Part shown: in pieces, positions 1 through 8,314 of the stretch
How the letters are laid out: each line of letters starts with the position of its first letter
Numbering within the stretch: position 1 is the first letter of the stretch
Assembly: GCA_963714795.1 (NCBI GenBank)
Contig: CAVQPS010000006.1
Span: forward strand, 186,001 to 250,000
Direction: 5' to 3'
DNA: 64,000 bases
Source: DATIXJ01 sp963714795
Lineage (GTDB): Bacteria; Bacteroidota; Ignavibacteria; UBA10030; SZUA-254
The notes under the pieces: generated by a model
What the model was told of the DNA's origin: nothing
The model's input: the letters and a program-made list of their open reading frames with translations, nothing else
The model's database searches: none
Position numbers and translations under genes: made by a program

Positions 1-60
1 CGAGGATCTTTTGTTCCCATCAATGTATCCTTGAAAAATTAAAATCGTTATGAAAATATT

Positions 61-429
61 TCAGGCAAACCGTTCAGGTCTGAATTGCACGAAACCTTTC
101 TTCGTAATTTTATCAAGTTCCTTGAAAAGTTTTTCATCGACAGAGTTAAAGTTGAAACACGCTTTTCCCTGCATTCGTTTCCGCAATTCCGGGGATAATT
201 CTTTGAATAAATCGGGGCATGTATAGACCGGCATCAAGTGGAAGCTGACATAATTCTTTCCGATTTTTACCGAACCAAAAGCGCATCGCCTTTTATTTTT
301 CAGAATAACCGGGGTATCGAGATAATAATGATCGTTCGTGTCATGCACGACGATGAGCTTCGATTCGAACTGTTGAAGAATCGGTTTTAATCTGTCGAAG
401 ACCGGTTGAAAATCTGATTTCGTGGACAT
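61..429 (-). CDS. conserved hypothetical protein, DUF1801-like
   Basis: A 122-residue soluble protein with no signal peptide or membrane segment. The central stretch YVSFHLMPVY followed by a Pro/Leu/Lys-rich helix and KACFNF resembles small DUF1801/YdhG-like proteins common in environmental bacteria; the assignment is from memory of the pattern, not from a search. The ATG start lies about 150 bp from the divergently transcribed ABC transporter gene. Function is unknown. Confidence 0.6.
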   Translation of the reverse strand: MSTKSDFQPVFDRLKPILQQFESKLIVVHDTNDHYYLDTPVILKNKRRCAFGSVKIGKNYVSFHLMPVYTCPDLFKELSPELRKRMQGKACFNFNSVDEKLFKELDKITKKGFVQFRPERFA

Positions 430-577
430 GATTTGTTCGATGAATGGAAAAGAAAAATTTTTTATGATTTGAAAATGTAAACAAATCTTTGCATAACTTC
501 AACAAGAAAAAGAACTGTTTGCTTCGTTCTTGAGGGATTCTTACATTGATTGTCTTAAAAATGAAGAAAGCTGAAAT

Positions 578-2431
578 TTGTTGAAATCAACATTAAAACG
601 TGCACGACCGCTGAAAGACGGCAGGCCGCCATTGACGCTCAAAGAACGTTTCCGCGCAATGCGGAATCTTCCGGAACTGTTTCGGCTTATCTGGGAAACA
701 AGCAAGTCACTGACGATTGCTAATATTTTTCTTCGTATCATCCGTGCTGCTGCTCCGTTGATCCTATTGTACATCGGGAAATTGATCATCAACGAAATTA
801 TTCACCTCATTCGCCTCGAAGGTGAAAAAGATTTTACGCATCTCTGGATGCTGGTCGGTACGGAATTTCTTGTTGCCGTGATTTCCGATCTGCTCGCCCG
901 CGTCATCGCACTTCTGGACAGCCTGCTCGGCGATTTGTTTAATAACCGGACGTCCATTCGGATTATGGAGCATGCAGCACTGCTCGATCTTGCATACTTC
1001 GAAGATTCAACATTTTACGACAAACTCGAACGCGCACGCCAGCAGACAACCGGGCGAACTGCGTTGATGGCACAAGTCCTCGCGCAATTGCAGGATATTA
1101 TTACGATGGCATTTCTTGCCGTCGGTCTGATTGCCTTTAATCCGTGGCTGATTATTTTATTGTTCGTCGCACTCGTACCTGCATTCCTTGGCGAAGCACA
1201 TTTTAATGCGCGCAGTTATTCGTTCATGCGGAAGTGGACGCCGGAACGCCGTGAGCTCGATGCACTTCGGTATGCCGGCGCCAGCGACGAGACCGCCAAG
1301 GAAGTGAAGATCTTCGGCTTGTCGGATTTTCTTACCGAACGCTACAGAATTTTAGCCGATAACTTTTTCCGCGGCAACCGTTCCATAGCCATCAGGCGCG
1401 CGGTCTGGGGAGGTTTCCTCGGCATGATCGGCAGTATCGGATATTATGCGGCCTACATCATTATTCTTCTTCGAACAGTGACCGGTCAGTTGACGCTCGG
1501 CGACTTGACATTTCTTGCCGGTTCATTCAGCCGTCTTCGGACTCTTCTTCAGGATATCCTTCTGCGATTCTCAACGATGGCGGAAGGGGCGCTGTACCTC
1601 GGCGATCTCTTCGATTTCTTCGAGCTTCGTCCGGTGATTCAAATGCCGGCGCACCCGCGGCCGTTTCCACGACCGATAAAAGAAGGATTCCGGTTCGAGG
1701 ATGTTGGTTTTCAATATCCGGATTCCGACCGGTGGGCGAACCGGCATCTCACTTTTACACTTCATCCCGGAGAAAAGCTTGCGCTCGTCGGTGAAAACGG
1801 AGCAGGGAAAACCACGCTTGTAAAATTACTTGCCCGTTTGTACGATCCGACCGAAGGAAAAATATTTTTAGACGGAATCGATCTTCGTGAATACGATCTG
1901 CACGAATTACGACATGAGATCGGTGTGATCTTTCAGGATTTCGTTCATTACCATATGAAAGCATCCGAAAATATTGCCGTGGGAAGAATCGAAGAGCGCG
2001 AAAATCTTCAGCGCATACGGCAGTCGGCGCAACGAAGTCTTGCCGATGGTGTCATCAACAAACTTCCGAACGGTTATGAACAAATTCTTGGGAAACGGTT
2101 TGCGACCGGCGTTGATCTTTCATTCGGTGAGTGGCAGAAAGTTGCACTTGCGCGCGCGTACATGCGTGATGCACAATTGCTGATTCTCGATGAGCCGACC
2201 GCCTCGCTCGATGCCCGTGCCGAACATGAAGTGTTCCAGCGTTTTGCCGATCTCACCAAAGGTAAATCGGCTATTCTTATTTCACACAGGTTTTCAACCG
2301 TCCGCATGGCAGATCGCATCATCGTTTTAAACAACGGAGAAATTCTTGAAACCGGAACGCATGAAGAATTGCTCAAGCTCAAAGGCAGGTACGCTGAATT
2401 ATTCAATCTTCAGGCAGAAGGTTACCGGTAA
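578..2431 (+). CDS. ABC exporter half-transporter (fused permease and ATPase)
   Basis: A 617-residue type I exporter half-transporter. The N-terminal ~320 residues hold a six-helix ABC membrane domain and the C-terminal half an ATPase domain: Walker A GENGAGKTT near residue 404, signature LSFGEWQK near 513, Walker B LLILDEPTASLD near 534 and the H-loop ISHR near 568. The signature is LSFGE rather than LSGGQ, as in some multidrug/lipid exporter subfamilies. The start is uncertain: two TTG codons at 578 and 581 follow an AAGAAAG, and an in-frame ATG lies at 659. It leads a compact run with msrB (18 bp gap) and the ElyC-like gene. Substrate cannot be read from sequence. Confidence 0.9.
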   Translation: MLKSTLKRARPLKDGRPPLTLKERFRAMRNLPELFRLIWETSKSLTIANIFLRIIRAAAPLILLYIGKLIINEIIHLIRLEGEKDFTHLWMLVGTEFLVAVISDLLARVIALLDSLLGDLFNNRTSIRIMEHAALLDLAYFEDSTFYDKLERARQQTTGRTALMAQVLAQLQDIITMAFLAVGLIAFNPWLIILLFVALVPAFLGEAHFNARSYSFMRKWTPERRELDALRYAGASDETAKEVKIFGLSDFLTERYRILADNFFRGNRSIAIRRAVWGGFLGMIGSIGYYAAYIIILLRTVTGQLTLGDLTFLAGSFSRLRTLLQDILLRFSTMAEGALYLGDLFDFFELRPVIQMPAHPRPFPRPIKEGFRFEDVGFQYPDSDRWANRHLTFTLHPGEKLALVGENGAGKTTLVKLLARLYDPTEGKIFLDGIDLREYDLHELRHEIGVIFQDFVHYHMKASENIAVGRIEERENLQRIRQSAQRSLADGVINKLPNGYEQILGKRFATGVDLSFGEWQKVALARAYMRDAQLLILDEPTASLDARAEHEVFQRFADLTKGKSAILISHRFSTVRMADRIIVLNNGEILETGTHEELLKLKGRYAELFNLQAEGYR

Positions 2432-2449
2432 ATTTCTTGAAAGGAAAAA

Positions 2450-2845
2450 ATGAAATACAAAATTCATAAAACCGACGAAGAGTGGAAGAAGCAATTGACG
2501 CCGCAGCAGTTTGACGTCGCCCGCAAAAGAGGAACGGAGCCTGCATTCACCGGAGAATACTGGAATACTCATGACAAAGGAATATATTATTGTGTCTGTT
2601 GCGGTATTCCGTTGTTCGCTTCCGAAACAAAATTTGATTCGGGAACCGGCTGGCCCAGCTTTTCGGCGCCGGCGGATCAGAATAATATTGAAGAACAAAG
2701 CGACAGAAGTATGGGAATGCTGCGCGTCGAAGTAAAATGCGGAAATTGCGACGCGCATCTCGGACATGTCTTCGAGGACGGTCCGCAACCGACCGGCCTC
2801 CGGTACTGCATGAATTCCGCTTCACTCAAATTCATGAAAGAATAA
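2450..2845 (+). CDS. msrB: peptide-methionine (R)-S-oxide reductase MsrB
   Basis: A 131-residue MsrB that reduces methionine-R-sulfoxide in proteins. Two CxxC pairs (CVCC near residue 46 and CGNC near 95) form the structural zinc site, and the catalytic cysteine lies in RYCMNSASL near the C-terminus. GTGWPSF is the conserved substrate loop. No signal peptide is present, so it is probably cytoplasmic. The ATG is preceded by AAAGGA. It sits between the ABC exporter and the ElyC-like gene with very short gaps, so all three are probably cotranscribed. Confidence 0.95.
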   Translation: MKYKIHKTDEEWKKQLTPQQFDVARKRGTEPAFTGEYWNTHDKGIYYCVCCGIPLFASETKFDSGTGWPSFSAPADQNNIEEQSDRSMGMLRVEVKCGNCDAHLGHVFEDGPQPTGLRYCMNSASLKFMKE

Positions 2846-2851
2846 AATATC

Positions 2852-3634
2852 ATGGGCATTCTCATTAAAAAATTCATCGCACCGCTCTTTTTTCCGTTAT
2901 CCATTTCACTGGAACTTCTGTTGATCGGAATTTATCTGCTGTTGTTTTCGAAACGGCAAACCAGCGGAAAGGTGTTTGTCGTTTTTGGATTCTTATTGCT
3001 TGCCACGGCGGGACATCAAATCCCTTCCGATAAAATTCTGGAACCGCTCGAATTGAAATATCAGCCGATTGCGGATAATCAACAGCAGCTGCCCGAAGAG
3101 ATACGGCACATCCGTTGGATCGTCGTGCTTGGCGGCGGACATTCCATCAATACGAATCTGCCTCCGACGAAACGGACTTCGGCGACATCGATGGAACGGC
3201 TCGTGGAAGGAATTCGATTGTACAGAATGATTCCGGGAAGCAAACTTCTGCTTTCCGGTGGGAGTGTTTACGATTCAACGAGCGATGCGCTGTTTATGTC
3301 CGATGTTGCCGTTTCGCTCGGCGTCGATAAACATGACATTGTTCTCGAAACCGAATCGAAAGATACAGACGATGAAGCGCAAATGATTCAACCGATGCTG
3401 CATAATGAAAAATTCTTACTGGTGACATCCGCTTCGCACATGACGCGGTCAATGAACCTTTTTCTGAAATTAGGAATGCATCCCATCGCCGCGCCGACCG
3501 ATTTTATGGTGGAAAACGAGAAAGGCACGAACCCGAATCTTGTTTATCCGAGTGTTCGCGGTCTGGCTAAATCGGAGCGTGCCGTTTATGAATATCTTGG
3601 TGAACTCTGGGCATTTTTGCATGGGAAAGTTTAA
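2852..3634 (+). CDS. YdcF/SanA/ElyC-family membrane protein (DUF218)
   Basis: A 260-residue inner-membrane protein with two N-terminal transmembrane segments (about residues 8-30 and 40-55) followed by a DUF218 domain that starts at IVVLGGGHS. The GxH and the later SASHMTRS motif match ElyC/SanA proteins, which in Escherichia coli affect envelope integrity and peptidoglycan precursor supply. The gene starts 6 bp after msrB and is the last gene before the RAYT module. The exact biochemical role of the family is unknown. Confidence 0.8.
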   Translation: MGILIKKFIAPLFFPLSISLELLLIGIYLLLFSKRQTSGKVFVVFGFLLLATAGHQIPSDKILEPLELKYQPIADNQQQLPEEIRHIRWIVVLGGGHSINTNLPPTKRTSATSMERLVEGIRLYRMIPGSKLLLSGGSVYDSTSDALFMSDVAVSLGVDKHDIVLETESKDTDDEAQMIQPMLHNEKFLLVTSASHMTRSMNLFLKLGMHPIAAPTDFMVENEKGTNPNLVYPSVRGLAKSERAVYEYLGELWAFLHGKV

Positions 3635-3637
3635 ATG

Positions 3638-3690
3638 AGAAAGTGCGACTCACTTTCCGCGTGTGCCCTTAGGCAGAAAGTGAGTCGCAT
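3638..3690 (+). repeat. REP-like palindrome, left copy flanking RAYT
   Basis: Arms TGCGACTCACTTTC (3644-3657) and GAAAGTGAGTCGCA (3676-3689) pair perfectly around an 18-nt loop. A nearly identical palindrome lies just downstream of the transposase gene at 4305-4351. Paired palindromes around a RAYT gene are the hallmark of REP elements mobilised by that family. Confidence 0.9.
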
Positions 3691-3714
3691 GTTGCTAGTA
3701 CAAAGGGAGGATTT

Positions 3715-4293
3715 ATGGCACAAAGAAATGTTCATTTTGTTGAAAACGAATACTACCATATTTATAACCGCGGCTGTAACCGTGAGTTGATCTTTCGTTC
3801 GGATGAGAACTATCAATTTCTTTTAAGGAAATTAAAAAAATATTTCGTTGAAGGAGATATTGCTGTCATCGCTTATTGTCTCATGCCGAACCATTATCAT
3901 TTTTTATTAAGACAAAATAGCGCGATAAGTGCAGGAAGGATTGTCCAATCAATTTTCAACGGATATACAAAAGCATTTAATCAAATGTGGAAAAGGTCCG
4001 GGACACTGTTTGAGGGTCCATTCAAAGCAAAGAGGGTGAGCGAATTTGGATATTTGATTCATCTCTCACGATATATTCATCGGAATCCGTTAGACGCGGG
4101 GTTGGTGAATATGATCGATAAATGGAAATATTCTAATTATCTTGAATGGATTGGTTTACGGGATGATGTTCTCGTTGATAGGGCTTTCATCAAAGAACAT
4201 TACTCTTCACCAAACGAATACAAAGCATTTGTTCTAGAATACGATCCGCCAAAGAAAATAAAGAAGGATTTAGAAAAATATTATTTTGATTGA
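3715..4293 (+). CDS. REP-associated tyrosine transposase (RAYT, Y1_Tnp)
   Basis: A 192-residue HUH-type single-strand DNA transposase related to IS200/IS605 TnpA. The HUH motif is MPNHYHFLL near residue 59-67, and the likely nucleophilic tyrosine is in the helix RYIHRNPL near residue 121; the N-terminal NEYYHIYNRG is also typical. The start ATG has a strong AAAGGGAGG upstream. The gene lies between two copies of the same palindrome, a REPtron-like layout. RAYTs are thought to cut and process REP sequences; whether this one is active is unknown. Confidence 0.93.
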   Translation: MAQRNVHFVENEYYHIYNRGCNRELIFRSDENYQFLLRKLKKYFVEGDIAVIAYCLMPNHYHFLLRQNSAISAGRIVQSIFNGYTKAFNQMWKRSGTLFEGPFKAKRVSEFGYLIHLSRYIHRNPLDAGLVNMIDKWKYSNYLEWIGLRDDVLVDRAFIKEHYSSPNEYKAFVLEYDPPKKIKKDLEKYYFD

Positions 4294-4304
4294 TCAAGGA
4301 GGAT

Positions 4305-4351
4305 GTGCGACTCACTTTCAACGTGATGTCTTTGCTGGAAGTGAGTCGCAC
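4305..4351 (+). repeat. REP-like palindrome, right copy flanking RAYT
   Basis: Arms GTGCGACTCACTTTC (4305-4319) and GGAAGTGAGTCGCAC (4337-4351) pair with one G-T. The stem is shared with the copy at 3644-3689 while the loops differ, so the stem is what is conserved. Confidence 0.9.
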
Positions 4352-4359
4352 GTAGATGT

Positions 4360-4388
4360 TTGCATTTGTTCCATGACTTTACTAACTT
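4360..4388 (+). promoter_or_regulatory. putative promoter for the aroF leader
   Basis: TTGCAT (4360-4365) and TAACTT (4383-4388) are separated by exactly 17 bp. The predicted transcription start falls at the first codon of the leader peptide at 4394. The -10 box is weak, so this is a moderate call. Confidence 0.4.
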
Positions 4389-4393
4389 ACTGT

Positions 4394-4462
4394 ATGAAAT
4401 GTGAATGTTCCTCATATCGTTATTATTCCCGAAAACTTCGGGCAGGGAATCGTTCATTCTAA
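4394..4462 (+). CDS. putative leader peptide with clustered Tyr codons
   Basis: A 22-codon ORF from ATG 4394 to TAA 4460-4462 contains Tyr-Arg-Tyr-Tyr (codons at 4415-4426) and ends in Phe. No Shine-Dalgarno is visible, but the predicted transcript would start at the ATG itself, allowing leaderless initiation. The Tyr codons lie just before the first arm of the attenuator hairpins, where a stalled ribosome would have to sit. It precedes aroF, whose product belongs to a class inhibited by aromatic amino acids. Its translation is inferred. Confidence 0.45.
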   Translation: MKCECSSYRYYSRKLRAGNRSF

Positions 4463-4517
4463 ACAGAGAAATTGTTGTAAGAAACTGAACGCCCTGCCAA
4501 CGACGGCAGGGTTTTTT
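4428..4517 (+). promoter_or_regulatory. putative transcription attenuator of aroF
   Basis: Four segments form mutually exclusive hairpins. Segment 1 CCCGAA (4428-4433) pairs with TTCGGG (4437-4442). Segment 2 GGCAGGG (4441-4447) can pair with segment 3 CCCTGCC (4492-4498). Segment 3 also pairs with segment 4 GGCAGGG (4505-4511), which is followed by six T residues (4512-4517), making an intrinsic terminator. Stalling at the Tyr codons would cover segment 1, free segment 2 and favour the antiterminator. Segments 2 and 4 are identical, as expected of an attenuator. Confidence 0.6.
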
Positions 4518-4544
4518 GTTTCTTCCCGCACAAAGGAGAGTTTT

Positions 4545-5561
4545 ATGATTATCGTCATGTCGTCACGCGCAACGGATAAAGATGCCGAACACGTTTGCGA
4601 CCGCATCAAACAGCTCGGGCTGACGCCGCATCTTTCGAAAGGAACGGAGCGCACGATCATCGGCGTTATCGGCGACGAGCGACTCATCAGCAAAGAACAG
4701 CTTTCGTTATTGCCGCATGTCGAGAGCGTTATCAATATTCTGAAGCCGTACAAGCTTGCGAGCAGGGAATTCAGGCGTGAAAATACGATCGTCGATGTTG
4801 CGGGAGTGAAAGTCGGCGGCAACGAAATTGTGATGATGGCAGGTCCCTGTTCCGTTGAATCGGAAGAGCAGTTGATGTCGACGGCAGAATCGGTGAAAGC
4901 GGCGGGAGCGAAATTGTTGCGCGGCGGAGCGTACAAACCGCGGACGAGTCCCTACGCATTTCAGGGATTGGGTGAAGATGGACTGAAACTGCTTGCCCAT
5001 GCCCGCGAGAAAACCGGGATGGGCATCGTAACCGAGGTGATGGAATCTGCGGAAGTCGATCTTGTCGCTGATTATGCCGACATGCTGCAGGTCGGCGCGC
5101 GCAATATGCAGAATACGAAACTTCTCCGCTCGCTTTCCAAAATTAAAAAGCCGGTTTTGTTGAAAAGAAATTTCTCCGCAACGCTCAACGAGTTTCTGAT
5201 GAGCGCCGAGTATCTCCTTTCCGGCGGAAACGATCAGGTGATTTTGTGTGAGCGCGGGATCCGGACGTTTGTGGAATACACGCGCAACACGCTCGATTTG
5301 AATATTGTGCCGGTTGTGAAACAGCTTTCGCATCTGCCGATTATCGTCGATCCGAGTCACGGGACCGGACGGCACGATCTCGTTCTTCCGATGAGCCGCG
5401 CCGCGATCGCCGCCGGCGCCGACGGATTGATGATTGAAGTCCATCCGAAACCAGCCGAAGCTTTTTCCGACGGCGATCAATCGCTCACGCCGGAAGTATT
5501 TTCTCAGTTGATGAAAGAAATCCAAGCCGTCGCACTTGCCGTAGGGCGGAAGGTTGGATGA
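4545..5561 (+). CDS. aroF: 3-deoxy-7-phosphoheptulonate synthase (DAHP synthase)
   Basis: A 338-residue DAHP synthase that condenses phosphoenolpyruvate and erythrose 4-phosphate, the first step of the shikimate pathway. Residues 1-75 form the ferredoxin-like regulatory domain found in the Thermotoga-type enzyme, which confers feedback inhibition by Tyr/Phe; the barrel domain follows, with MMAGPCSVES, RGGAYKPRTSPYAFQG, KRNFSAT and DPSHGTGRHDLV. The reading frame is open from 4401, but the ATG at 4545 with AAAGGAGAG upstream and the exact family length fix this start. It is preceded by the attenuator-like leader. Confidence 0.95.
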   Translation: MIIVMSSRATDKDAEHVCDRIKQLGLTPHLSKGTERTIIGVIGDERLISKEQLSLLPHVESVINILKPYKLASREFRRENTIVDVAGVKVGGNEIVMMAGPCSVESEEQLMSTAESVKAAGAKLLRGGAYKPRTSPYAFQGLGEDGLKLLAHAREKTGMGIVTEVMESAEVDLVADYADMLQVGARNMQNTKLLRSLSKIKKPVLLKRNFSATLNEFLMSAEYLLSGGNDQVILCERGIRTFVEYTRNTLDLNIVPVVKQLSHLPIIVDPSHGTGRHDLVLPMSRAAIAAGADGLMIEVHPKPAEAFSDGDQSLTPEVFSQLMKEIQAVALAVGRKVG

Positions 5562-5567
5562 TATTAT

Positions 5568-5596
5568 CATTCCTGAATGCTTTAATCGGGAATCCA
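5568..5596 (+). repeat. short dispersed hairpin repeat
   Basis: An interrupted palindrome built on ATTCCTGA and ATCGGGAAT. A closely related copy lies at 15711-15742. It begins a few bases after the aroF stop codon and may add a 3' hairpin to the transcript. Confidence 0.6.
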
Positions 5597-5616
5597 GATA
5601 TGTGCGGTTCACGTGC

Positions 5617-5745
5617 AACCTTGCGAAGGTTTCCCGCCTTCGGCGGGATAAACTCCACCTTCGCAAGGTTTACTACGCCACCTCTGTTCTCCGACAGTTG
5701 CACGGTCGGATACATCAATTGTCCGAGTATACAACACTCGGACAA
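5617..5745 (-). repeat. multi-hairpin intergenic repeat, copy A
   Basis: Three consecutive hairpins. Arms AACCTTGCGAAGGT (5617-5630) and ACCTTCGCAAGGTT (5657-5670) enclose an inner CCCGCC/GGCGGG stem. Then come TCCGAC/GTCGGA (5690-5710) and TTGTCCGAGT/ACTCGGACAA (5719-5745). The same hairpins occur in reverse order at 16457-16665 and partly at 8100-8165 and 15815-15960. Short ORFs running through it are repeat-derived. Confidence 0.85.
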
Positions 5746-5803
5746 CGGCGGGAACTCGGTTGGTTCAGATTCCGAACAAAATCCCCAAAGGGATCACTTT
5801 GTG

Positions 5804-6027
5804 ACATTTCGGAAAGACGGGGTTTGTAAATTGATTTTCCAACAATAATTTATTACGTTCTCGTAGTCTTATCAGGGGATGATGTGTTTCGGAAGAAATA
5901 TTTTTGAAAACCCGTCAATGAAGCGGCAAGCCCTGATGGCTTAACATTTTCGTTGTTGGGTTTTGTGTTTTTGGTAAAGTTATTAAATACATAAATGGGG
6001 TTAAAGACACCATTGGTATTGATTAAC
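5804..6027 (+). promoter_or_regulatory. repeated promoter plus structured leader element, copy 1
   Basis: This ~220-bp segment matches 8315-8568 over most of its length. It holds a promoter-like TTGATT (5831-5836), 17 bp, TACGTT (5854-5859), and then a leader with arms CCCGTCAA (5911-5918) and TTGTTGGG (5953-5960) around a conserved interior containing AGCGGCAAGCCC and GATGGCT. It ends about 75 bp before the GT-C gene. No known riboswitch class was recognised. Confidence 0.55.
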
Positions 6028-6102
6028 CACTATCATAAAATTCTAAAGAAAAAGCTAATTCCAAATTAAGGACCATTACTGTTTGATTTAATTAAGTTTA
6101 TT

Positions 6103-7864
6103 ATGCAGCCTGGAGCGGAAGACACAAAAAATGAACAAAATCAGGGAACTCCAAAATCCTTTTCAAAAACCACGATACGTTTATTTAATTATCAAGATTT
6201 TAAATTAAAAAATGCAAATAAACTACTTCTTCTCGCAATCCTTTTATTCGTTGTTTTTTTAATAAGTCTTTTCAAAAACATATCATATCCGCTCTTTTGG
6301 GCAGATGAAAGTATGACTGCAATTGGATCAGAACGAGTGCTCCAATATGGATATCCAAAGGTACATGACGGAAAAAATGTTTTTTATGACCTCAGGCATA
6401 GTAATCCTAAACTTGGTATTAATGAAAAAGATGACGCCTATGTGGGAGGTACAGGATGGGCACATTATTATTTTGGAACAATCGGATATAAACTGGCAGA
6501 AAAAAAAGAATGATATCTATTTAAAAACCGGAATATATAGAGCTACTTTTGCATTTGCGGGTCTTATGGGATTAGTCCTCACAGGGTTTCTGTTTGCCAG
6601 GTTCTTTCCCGATAAATTTTCAAAATATGCATTCATCTCCTTTTTCTTATTGTTCGAATTAATTTCTGTACCACTGGTTCTTGTATTAAGAGAAGTCAGG
6701 TATTATTCTTTGGTAATCCTTCTCACTTCAGTTATTGTGGGACTCTATACGACGTACAGGTATTACCGCCCATTTAATAAAATTGTATTGATCAGCATTT
6801 TAACTTTATCTTTATGGTTACTATTTAACACATTTGCACCAGTTTTTTTTATCATGATTGCAACAATTGGATTGTCTGAGTTTCTCCTTGCTGTTATTCA
6901 GTTCAAAAACAATAGCCTGAAAACCAGTTTAATTAATTCATTCCCTGTTGTTCTTTCTTTACTGCTCGCATTGATCACAGTGTATCCGCTTTTTACCTAT
7001 TTTAAAACTTTTGAAATATCAAACGCATTAAGTGTGTTTAATGATTTCAATGAAAAAATGTATTGGGCGAATGTTTCTACAGTCTTCAATTATTTTAACA
7101 ATTTTGAATTGTTATCGCTAGCTCTGGTTTTAAAATTTTTCATTGTATTGAATGTTGCAAAACTTACTGAAGAAAAAAATCGCTTATTCTTTACTTCTAA
7201 TTTCTTGACATTTTTGTTTATTATCTCAATTTTTGCCATAGCCAGAATTCCAAATTTTATTTTTACCCGGTATATAATATTCCTTCAACCTTTTTTATCG
7301 GTAATAATTATCTTTGATTTGTTTACACTTTTAAAACGTTATTCAGTACAAAGCACAAAACCTGTTTCTGCAAAAATGATAGCACTTATTTCCATTTTTA
7401 CTCTTATGACTATTTATACACTATCAAATAATTTTAATTACCTGAAAGAACATATTTATGAACTGGGTAATCAATATAAGGGTCCTTTGGATTACACAAT
7501 TCCTTTTATTAAAGAGAAATACCCCACATCAGATACGCTTGTTATTGCTGCTAACTATGAGGAAACATCTTATATGTATTATTTGAAAAGCAAAGTAGTT
7601 GTTGGTTTTACCGGAAACAACCTTAAAGAAGATTCAACAGCTCAACCGCATATTATTGCATACAGAAAACTATGGGGAAATTATCCAAACATTTTTAATG
7701 GCTTCTTGCAAAGAGCAAGTTATGAACCTAAAAGTTTTCCAGTGTACGATAACCCTGTAAATAATATTCCCGAACTCAATTTTATGCCTGCTTTTAACCA
7801 CCAGTTTAAAACGCTGAGCCCGGGAAATGAAAGGGACACCACGTATTTGTATATTCGCAAATAA
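6103..7864 (+). CDS. GT-C (GT39/ArnT-like) membrane glycosyltransferase, frameshifted
   Basis: Two overlapping frames (6103-6513 and the frame ending at 7864) join into one ~586-residue protein if one A is removed from the A8 run at 6500-6507. The N-terminal part has a transmembrane helix near residue 45-60 followed by LFWADES, the acidic Asp-Glu after helix 1 typical of GT-C glycosyltransferases that use polyprenyl-phosphate sugars. The remainder has about eight to ten hydrophobic helices and a short C-terminal soluble tail. The gene is much more AT-rich than its surroundings, suggesting transfer. The break may be an error, real inactivation or slippage. Exact substrate is unknown. Confidence 0.6.
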
Positions 7865-7892
7865 TATTCAACCACCCTCAAGTTTATTTTTC

Positions 7893-8099
7893 ATGAGAAA
7901 TCGTTTACAAGACGCAACTGAAATTGCAATCAAGCGAACAATATGGAACTTTACGACAGCAATTCCGATGTATTATCCCAAGTTTGATAAAATGTCTTTA
8001 TTGTTACCATTATCCCTTGTTCATGATGATGTCGTTGATATTGTTTTAGTAGTTGAGAAAATGAAGTCTGGTGCGTATCGTGGAAGAGTCGCACCTTAC
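7893..8099 (+). pseudogene. truncated DUF3825-like C-terminal fragment
   Basis: From ATG 7893 about 69 residues read as the C-terminal part of a DUF3825-like protein (AIPMYYP, then KMSLLLPLSL, then DIVLVVEKM and AYRGR). The match then stops abruptly where the hairpin repeat at 8100 begins; the open frame continues to 8249 only through repeat sequence. No N-terminal part is present upstream. I read it as a gene remnant cut by repeat insertion; the family call is from memory of the pattern. Confidence 0.4.
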
Positions 8100-8165
8100 C
8101 CTCTGTTGTCCGACAGTTGCACTGTCGGATACATCAGTGTCCGAGTGTACAACACTCGGACAACG
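8100..8165 (-). repeat. multi-hairpin intergenic repeat, copy B (partial)
   Basis: Two of the repeat hairpins are present: TCCGACAG/CTGTCGGA (8109-8129) and TGTCCGAGTG/CACTCGGACA (8138-8162). The orientation matches copy A. The third hairpin (AACCTTGCG arms) is missing. Confidence 0.85.
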
Positions 8166-8314
8166 GGTGGTATCCCGATATCACCCATCTTGCTGAAATG
8201 CTTCTATTCAGCATCTATTCCAAGCTCACCGAAAGTCGATCCCGACTGAGAACGTGCCGGGACGACGATAGCGCCATCGGATTCCGAATAATCCCGCTCT
8301 TCGAGCGGACGGAA

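Noticed and set aside
4707..5666. Long open frame (319 codons) on the minus strand
   Set aside because: It is antisense to aroF and runs into the hairpin repeat; composition and content are those of a shadow frame.
5554..5848. Two overlapping ~90-codon frames after aroF
   Set aside because: They read through the hairpin array and the start of the leader element; similar peptides arise from every repeat copy.
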